Assembly: GCA_023436525.1 (NCBI GenBank)
Contig: JAEZIW010000047.1
Coordinates: 1 to 10,280, forward strand
Source: Bacillota bacterium
Lineage (GTDB): Bacteria > Bacillota > Clostridia > Christensenellales > SZUA-584
Direction of reading: 5' to 3'
DNA length: 10,280 nucleotides
Shown here: piece after piece, positions 5,556 to 10,280 of the stretch
Layout: every line of letters begins with the position of its first letter
Position numbering within the stretch: the first letter of the stretch is position 1
Program-made: the position numbers and the translations under genes
Notes under the pieces: generated by a model
Told to the model about the DNA's origin: nothing
Databases searched by the model: none
What the model saw: the letters and a program-made list of their open reading frames with translations, nothing else

Positions 5556-5584
5556 ATTATAATCAATGTTATACAAGATTGATT
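5556..5584 (-). promoter_or_regulatory. Candidate -10 box and inverted repeat before the GNAT gene
   Basis: On the minus strand TATAAT (5556-5561) precedes the GNAT ATG by about 17 nt, but no good -35 hexamer lies at the proper spacing. Partly overlapping is an inverted repeat AATCAAT (5561-5567), 10-base gap, ATTGATT (5578-5584), which could be an operator or chance AT-rich symmetry. The stretch between mfd and GNAT shows no rho-independent terminator. Confidence 0.35.
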
Positions 5585-5606
5585 GACAATTCGATCAGCG
5601 ATCGGC

Positions 5607-8600
5607 TTACTCCTCCGCCTTGGCTGTGCAGCAGTGGCGGATGTCGTGCAGGAACGAAAGCAACGCATCCAGCGCGTTCTTGGGTGCTTTAAACGTGATA
5701 TACGGCGGCTGGGCGCTGCGCAGCCTCGCCGTGTTTTTATGCTTATGCAAAATACCGAGCAGCCGCTGGCCGTCTATCGTGCAGTCCTCGGGATATTTCA
5801 GCGTAAACGCGTGCGCGTTGCGCGTCACCGAAACAATACCGGCATGCGCGGCATACCGCTTGATCAGCGAAATCAGCATCAGATTTTCCACGCTGCGCGG
5901 CATCTTGCCGTACCGGTCCACAATCTCTTCCTTGAGCTGTTTGGCGCTGCCCACGCTTTCAATCGCGGCAATCTTTTTATACATTTCAATGCGCTGAATC
6001 TCGTCGTCGATATACGCGGCGGGTACATGGGCACTCAGACCAATCTCCACCGACGTATCGGCAGGCCGCTCAACACAGTCGCCTCTGATTTCGGCAACGG
6101 CTTCGCGCATGAGCCGGCAGTACATATCGTACCCCACGGCCGCCATCTGGCCGGACTGCTCCGCCCCCAAAAGGTTGCCGGCGCCCCGTATTTCTAAATC
6201 ACGCATTGCGATTTTAAAGCCTGCGCCGAGCTCGGTAAACTCGGCTATGGTGGCAAGCCGTTTCTCGGCATCCGGCGTCATGTGCGTGCCGGGCAGATAC
6301 GTTAAATAAGCGTATGACGTTTTGGCGGCGCGCCCCACGCGCCCTTTAATCTGGTAAAGCTGAGCAAGGCCGAATTTGTCCGCCTCGTAAACAATCACCG
6401 TGTTCACGTTTGGTATGTCGATGCCCGACTCAATGATCGTGGTGCACAGCAGCACGTCGTACATGTCGTTTAAAAAGTCGACCATCACGTCTTCCATTGC
6501 CGTTTCACCCATGCGCCCGTGCGCCATCGCAACGCGCGCCTCGGGCACATAGCGGCGCAGCTCAGCCGCGAGCCGATCGAGCAGCGCAATCTGGCGGCAT
6601 ACAAGATAGGCTTGGCCGCCGCGGTCTATTTCCCGGGTGATCGCATCGCGCAGCAGCTGGCCCGAATATTCCATCACGTAGCTTTCGGGCGCTTTGCGCT
6701 CTTCGGGCGGCGTATCGAGCACGCTCATATCGCGAATGCCTGTCAGCGCCATCTGCAGCGTGCGCGGAATCGGCGTGGCCGAGAGTGTCAGCACATCCAC
6801 GCTGCGTTTGATATCCTTAATGCGCTCCTTGTGCGATACGCCGAAGCGCTGTTCCTCGTCGATCACGAGCAGGCCTAAATCCTTGTACTTCACATCGCCG
6901 GAGAGCAGCCGGTGCGTGCCGATCACGATATCCACCGTGCCGGATTTGAGCCCTTTGAGAATGCGTGTTTGGTCGCCCGCGGACACATAACGCGACACCA
7001 TTTCGATGGACACTGCGAATTCCTTGAAACGCTCGCAGAACGTGTGGTAGTGCTGGCGCGCGAGCAGCGTGGTGGGGACGAGCACGGCACACTGCCGCCC
7101 TTCCATCACGGCCTTGAAGCAAGCGCGCATCGCGACCTCGGTTTTGCCGTAGCCCACGTCGCCGAGCAGCAGCCGATCCATTACCTTTTCCTGCTGCATG
7201 TCTTTCTTGATTTCTTCAATGCTCTGCAGCTGGCCTTCCGTTTCGTCGTACGGAAAGCTGTCTTCGAACTGCCGCTGCCAAAGCGTATCGTCGCCGTATT
7301 GGTAACCTTTTTTGTTCAGCCGCTCGCTGTATATCGAAACGAGGTCTTCAGCCAGCTCTTTAACCGCTTTTCTGACCTTTGCCTTGGTTTGGCTCCATTC
7401 GCGCCCGCCCAGCTTGCTGAGCCGCTCGCTGTCGCCGCCCATGTACTTTTGAACGCGGTCAATCTGATCGGTCGGTATAAAAAGCTTGTCGCCATCGCGG
7501 TACTCAAGCTCCATATAATCGCGCGAGACGTCCTGCACGGTGCGTGTGACCAGCCCTAAAAATTTGCCCTTGCCGTGAATATCATGCACGATGATATCGC
7601 CCGGCTTTAAGTCGGTAAAAATGTCCATGCGTGCACGCGACGACGGACGGCGGTGCTTGCGCGCGAAGCCGTACAGCTCGTGTTCGCCGAGCACATACGT
7701 TTTTTCGGCTGTCAGCTCAAAGCCCGAGAGCAGCCGCTCGGGGTAAACGCCCGCTTCGCCGTGGCTTAATGGCCGATCATCTTTGATACACGGTACGCTG
7801 AAAGACGCGTCCGACAGCTCAGACGAGAGGCGTTCCGCGCGTGCGAGGCTGCCCGTCATCAAATACACGCGCCAGCCTGCATTAACGCGCCCTTTTACGT
7901 CGTCCTCCAGCAGCTCAAGCTTGCGGTGATAAGAGAGCGCACTGCGCGCTTTCAAATGCAATGTGGTTTTGGCTTTGAGATCGGGGGACTCGGAGATTGT
8001 GCAAAGGTCAACCATATCCGACATCCGCTGCGTCAGCACGGGCAGCGAGAGATACAGCGACTTCTGATCATTAAGCGCGGTACCTGTTTGCAGCAGCGTT
8101 TCGAGACGATCATAAAAATCGGCCGTGCGCTGCTGCTCGGTATCCTTAACGCGGCGGTGGTCGTCAAAAAGTATCAGCGCATCCGGCACGTAATCAAGCA
8201 GGCTTGCGTCTCCGAGCAGATATGCGTAGTTTTCGAGGTCGTCAAAGTAATGGTGTTTGCTTAAATGCTGCGCATAGTCGTCAAACCGCTGCGCGAGCAC
8301 AACGTTTTTCGGCTTGGCAGCCGCGAAATAATTCGCGCTGCTTTTGGCGGCAGCCTGCGTTAACACAAGCTCTACGGCAGGCGGCAGCGTCACCTCATTG
8401 AGGCTCTCGCGGCTGCGCCGCTGGGTGCCGGGGTCAAACGCGTGGATGCTCTCCACCACGGTATCAAAAAAGTCGATACGGTACGGCGCAATGGCGCCGG
8501 GGCAGAACACGTCGAGAATCTCGCCGCGCCGTGCGGCCTGGCCCGCTGTTTCCACCGCGCCCACACGCTCGTAGCCAAAGAGCACGAGATGCTGAATCAG

Positions 8601-9035
8601 CTGCTCGGGGTCGTAAGCGGTGTCTTTGCGCAGCGTAAGATGAGCGCCGGAGAAATCTGAGGCCGGAATGAGACGCGCGAGCAGCGATTCTTCGCTTAAA
8701 AACGCAATGCGTTTTTCGCCGCGCTGCAGTTTGGAAATGCCGTCAATACGGCGGAACATCACCTCACGGCTGCGTGCCACCGCAGCCCGCAGCTGAAGCG
8801 GACGGCGGGGGATAAACACCGCTTCATCCAGCGCGTCGGCATAGCTTTCCGCGCTGCCTTCGTCCGGGCAGATCACAATCACGCTGCGCTCTGTCTGCTG
8901 AGAGAGCGCCAGCGCCAGATGCGGCTTAAGGCTGTCGGGAACGCCAAAAAGCGAGCAGGGACTCTGTCCCGCCCGCAGTGATGCAATGAGCTGTGAGAAC
9001 ACCTCGGATTCGGTGAGGTGCGCCGTGATGTGCAT
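5607..9035 (-). CDS. mfd: Transcription-repair coupling factor Mfd
   Basis: A 1142-residue DNA translocase that binds RNA polymerase stalled at DNA damage, pushes it off and recruits UvrA for strand-specific nucleotide excision repair. Domains in order: a UvrB-like N-terminal module (about 1-330) including [22 protein letters not shown], a linker, the RNA-polymerase-interacting domain (about 470-540, starting [20 protein letters not shown]), the RecG-like translocase, and the C-terminal autoinhibitory domain (about 990-1142). Visible motor motifs are Walker [10 protein letters not shown] (625-633), DEEQRFG (726-732), [11 protein letters not shown] (751-761), [12 protein letters not shown] (865-876), QIKGRVGRA (895-903) and the TRG-like region [20 protein letters not shown] (949-968). 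Length is usual for the family and no frameshift is seen. The ATG at 9035 has AAGGA seven bases upstream and follows the pth stop by 17 nt; pth-mfd is a conserved Firmicutes order. Constitutive operon expression is likely. Confidence 0.98.
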   Translation of the reverse strand: MHITAHLTESEVFSQLIASLRAGQSPCSLFGVPDSLKPHLALALSQQTERSVIVICPDEGSAESYADALDEAVFIPRRPLQLRAAVARSREVMFRRIDGISKLQRGEKRIAFLSEESLLARLIPASDFSGAHLTLRKDTAYDPEQLIQHLVLFGYERVGAVETAGQAARRGEILDVFCPGAIAPYRIDFFDTVVESIHAFDPGTQRRSRESLNEVTLPPAVELVLTQAAAKSSANYFAAAKPKNVVLAQRFDDYAQHLSKHHYFDDLENYAYLLGDASLLDYVPDALILFDDHRRVKDTEQQRTADFYDRLETLLQTGTALNDQKSLYLSLPVLTQRMSDMVDLCTISESPDLKAKTTLHLKARSALSYHRKLELLEDDVKGRVNAGWRVYLMTGSLARAERLSSELSDASFSVPCIKDDRPLSHGEAGVYPERLLSGFELTAEKTYVLGEHELYGFARKHRRPSSRARMDIFTDLKPGDIIVHDIHGKGKFLGLVTRTVQDVSRDYMELEYRDGDKLFIPTDQIDRVQKYMGGDSERLSKLGGREWSQTKAKVRKAVKELAEDLVSIYSERLNKKGYQYGDDTLWQRQFEDSFPYDETEGQLQSIEEIKKDMQQEKVMDRLLLGDVGYGKTEVAMRACFKAVMEGRQCAVLVPTTLLARQHYHTFCERFKEFAVSIEMVSRYVSAGDQTRILKGLKSGTVDIVIGTHRLLSGDVKYKDLGLLVIDEEQRFGVSHKERIKDIKRSVDVLTLSATPIPRTLQMALTGIRDMSVLDTPPEERKAPESYVMEYSGQLLRDAITREIDRGGQAYLVCRQIALLDRLAAELRRYVPEARVAMAHGRMGETAMEDVMVDFLNDMYDVLLCTTIIESGIDIPNVNTVIVYEADKFGLAQLYQIKGRVGRAAKTSYAYLTYLPGTHMTPDAEKRLATIAEFTELGAGFKIAMRDLEIRGAGNLLGAEQSGQMAAVGYDMYCRLMREAVAEIRGDCVERPADTSVEIGLSAHVPAAYIDDEIQRIEMYKKIAAIESVGSAKQLKEEIVDRYGKMPRSVENLMLISLIKRYAAHAGIVSVTRNAHAFTLKYPEDCTIDGQRLLGILHKHKNTARLRSAQPPYITFKAPKNALDALLSFLHDIRHCCTAKAEE

Positions 9036-9052
9036 TTTTTTATCCTTTTTTG

Positions 9053-9664
9053 TCAGTTATACCGGCTTTGTGCCTGTGTCACACCGCCTTCAAGTATCGC
9101 TTCCACGGCGTTGGCGGCTTTGGTCAGCGTGTCGTAAGCGGCCTGCTTGTCGGCGTATTCGCCGAGCACATGGTCGATAATGTCGCCTTCGGGCTTGCCG
9201 ATGCCCACCCGTACACGAACGAATTCTTCCGTTTGCAGATGATAGATGACCGACTTCATGCCGTTGTGTGTGCCCGCGCTGCCGCGCTCCTTAATGCGTA
9301 TTGTGCCCGTTTTTAAATCCACATCGTCGTACACGAGTATGAGCCGGTCTGCTTTGATGCCGAGCGCTTTGGCCATTTCCTTCACGCTTTCACCCGATTT
9401 GTTCATATAGGTTTGCGGCATGCAGAGCACCACGCGCTTGCCGCATATCTCGCCCTTGCCGATTCGTGCACTGAAATCGTGGATACGCACCGGTATGCCG
9501 TGGCGCTGCGAGAGAATCTCGATCACGTCAAAACCCGCGTTGTGGCGTGTATGCGCGTATTTCCCGCCCGGGTTCCCAAGGCCCACAATGTAGTAGTCGG
9601 CGGCTAAACCGGCGGAAGACTTTTTGCGAAGCTTAGCAGATCCGAATAGTTTCCCTGCACGCAT
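9053..9664 (-). CDS. pth: Peptidyl-tRNA hydrolase
   Basis: Cleaves the ester bond of peptidyl-tRNAs dropped from the ribosome, recycling tRNA. The 203-residue product contains the conserved core from residue 24: YYIVGLGNPGGKYAHTRHNAGF with N31 and catalytic H41, PQTYMNKSG with N88, VYDDVDL with D113 and GTHNGMKS with N134, corresponding to E. coli N10, H20, N68, D93 and N114. The core normally starts within a few residues of Met; here a basic extension of about 23 residues precedes it. That start (ATG 9664) is the only ATG, GTG or TTG in frame ahead of the first strand and has AAAGG seven bases upstream, so I accept it although it overlaps the HAD gene by 61 nt in another frame. Followed after 17 nt by mfd. 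Confidence 0.96.
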   Translation of the reverse strand: MRAGKLFGSAKLRKKSSAGLAADYYIVGLGNPGGKYAHTRHNAGFDVIEILSQRHGIPVRIHDFSARIGKGEICGKRVVLCMPQTYMNKSGESVKEMAKALGIKADRLILVYDDVDLKTGTIRIKERGSAGTHNGMKSVIYHLQTEEFVRVRVGIGKPEGDIIDHVLGEYADKQAAYDTLTKAANAVEAILEGGVTQAQSRYN

Positions 9665-10280
9665 GGCGGCACCTTTCCCAAATCCCCGATCACGTTGTCA
9701 AGCAGCAAAAAACCCTCAAACCCGAGGCTGACGGCGCACATGTCTTCCAGTATATCATTGCCGACGACATAGCATTCATCTGCCTTGAGCCCTGTGCGAT
9801 CGAGTATCTCTTTAAAGTATTCCAGATTTGGCTTGTAATAATGCGAATTATCGTAGTAGCTCACGTACTCAAAATCATTAACATCGAGCCCCGCCCATTT
9901 TATGCGCTCGTTGGTGGCAATTGACGGGAATATCGGATTGGTGGAGAGTATGAGCCGATAGCCTTTCTCTTTGAGTATTCTGACCGATTCGATGGCGCAG
10001 TCTTCGCTGCGGGCACATTCTCTGATTTTCGGGAATTCATTGATATAAAACGCATCCATATGCCGCAGAATGGCATCCGGGGCTGCGCCTGAACCTTCCG
10101 AAGCCACCTTTAAGAATATGTCCCTGTTCAGCATTTCACCGGTGTTGTTCAGTATTGCATAGATGCCGCTGCCGAATACTTTTCGGCCGTCATGGCCAAA
10201 CAGATCGTAAAAACCACTGGTTTCCACCAAAGAGAAATACATCTTTGTAAACTGCTCCATATCCAGTGAGAGCAGTGTGC
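9604..10280 (-). CDS. HAD-superfamily hydrolase (5' end beyond right edge)
   Basis: A cytoplasmic HAD-fold hydrolase, probably a phosphatase, of which at least 224 residues are visible. An ATG at 10260 is not the true start: the frame stays open upstream and reads TLLSLDMEQF, the tail of HAD motif I (DxDGTLL), so the catalytic aspartates lie just outside the window. Numbering from that Met, motif II is ILSTNP (104-109, T107 or S106), motif III lysine is K143 in YYKPNLEYF, and motif IV is VVGNDILEDM (165-174) with acidic D169 and D173. A helical cap occupies roughly residues 1-95. HAD phosphatases act on many sugar phosphates, nucleotides and phosphoamino acids; substrate unknown. Its last 61 nt overlap the start of pth, so the two are likely cotranscribed with mfd. 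Confidence 0.9.
   Translation of the reverse strand, partial: TLLSLDMEQFTKMYFSLVETSGFYDLFGHDGRKVFGSGIYAILNNTGEMLNRDIFLKVASEGSGAAPDAILRHMDAFYINEFPKIRECARSEDCAIESVRILKEKGYRLILSTNPIFPSIATNERIKWAGLDVNDFEYVSYYDNSHYYKPNLEYFKEILDRTGLKADECYVVGNDILEDMCAVSLGFEGFLLLDNVIGDLGKVPPCVQGNYSDLLSFAKSLPPV
9672..9676 (-). promoter_or_regulatory. Ribosome binding site supporting the early pth start
   Basis: AAAGG on the minus strand, seven bases ahead of the ATG at 9664 and inside the HAD coding sequence. It favours the long form of Pth. No alternative ribosome binding site with a usable start codon is seen nearer the conserved core, which begins three codons past the HAD stop (9604-9606). Confidence 0.55.

Noticed and set aside
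5583..7559. Long plus-strand open frames (such as 5583-6197, 6519-6878 and 6912-7559)
   Set aside because: All lie antisense to mfd, whose protein is fully conserved; their translations are Arg/His-rich with no recognisable motif.
9036..9052. T-rich stretch between pth and mfd as a terminator
   Set aside because: There is no hairpin, and on the coding (minus) strand it reads as an A-rich AAGGA ribosome binding site for mfd.

Overview
The window looks like chromosome from a Bacillota (Firmicutes) bacterium, most likely a clostridial lineage of moderate GC content. The evidence is strong AGGAGG-type ribosome binding sites, the pth-mfd gene order typical of Firmicutes, small TetR-controlled accessory units, and TTGACA/TATAAT-type promoters. 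No tRNA, rRNA, CRISPR array, insertion sequence or phage gene was found. The species cannot be named from the sequence alone.

Left part (1-1440): a minus-strand operon of a TetR-family repressor followed by the ATPase of an ABC-2-type exporter, which runs off the left edge. The two genes overlap by 14 nt. A consensus promoter and a 22-bp near-palindromic operator precede the repressor gene, so this is probably a self-repressed drug or lipid export operon.

Next (1534-3060): a plus-strand gene encoding two fused class II aldolase/adducin domains. The first domain keeps the full zinc-ligand set and the second has lost most of it. A perfect 12-bp hairpin follows the stop codon. A roughly 160-bp spacer then holds a possible gene remnant and a rho-independent terminator belonging to the next operon.

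Middle (3060-4993): a divergent regulatory module. A TetR/AcrR regulator faces two translationally coupled flavodoxin-fold oxidoreductases, the first of which carries a CX2CX2CX7C motif. The 120-bp spacer contains two face-to-face promoters and two copies of a 19-bp palindrome centred 30 bp apart, which explains how both directions could be controlled by one repressor. This is the most information-rich regulatory structure in the window.

Right part (5009-10280): minus-strand genes, in transcription order a HAD-family hydrolase (5' end beyond the right edge), peptidyl-tRNA hydrolase (pth), transcription-repair coupling factor (mfd), and a GNAT acetyltransferase. HAD, pth and mfd are tightly packed. 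The HAD and pth frames overlap by 61 nt, and pth acquires an unusual N-terminal extension from that overlap. I see no clearly new multi-gene system; the points worth following up are regulatory architecture and domain degeneration.
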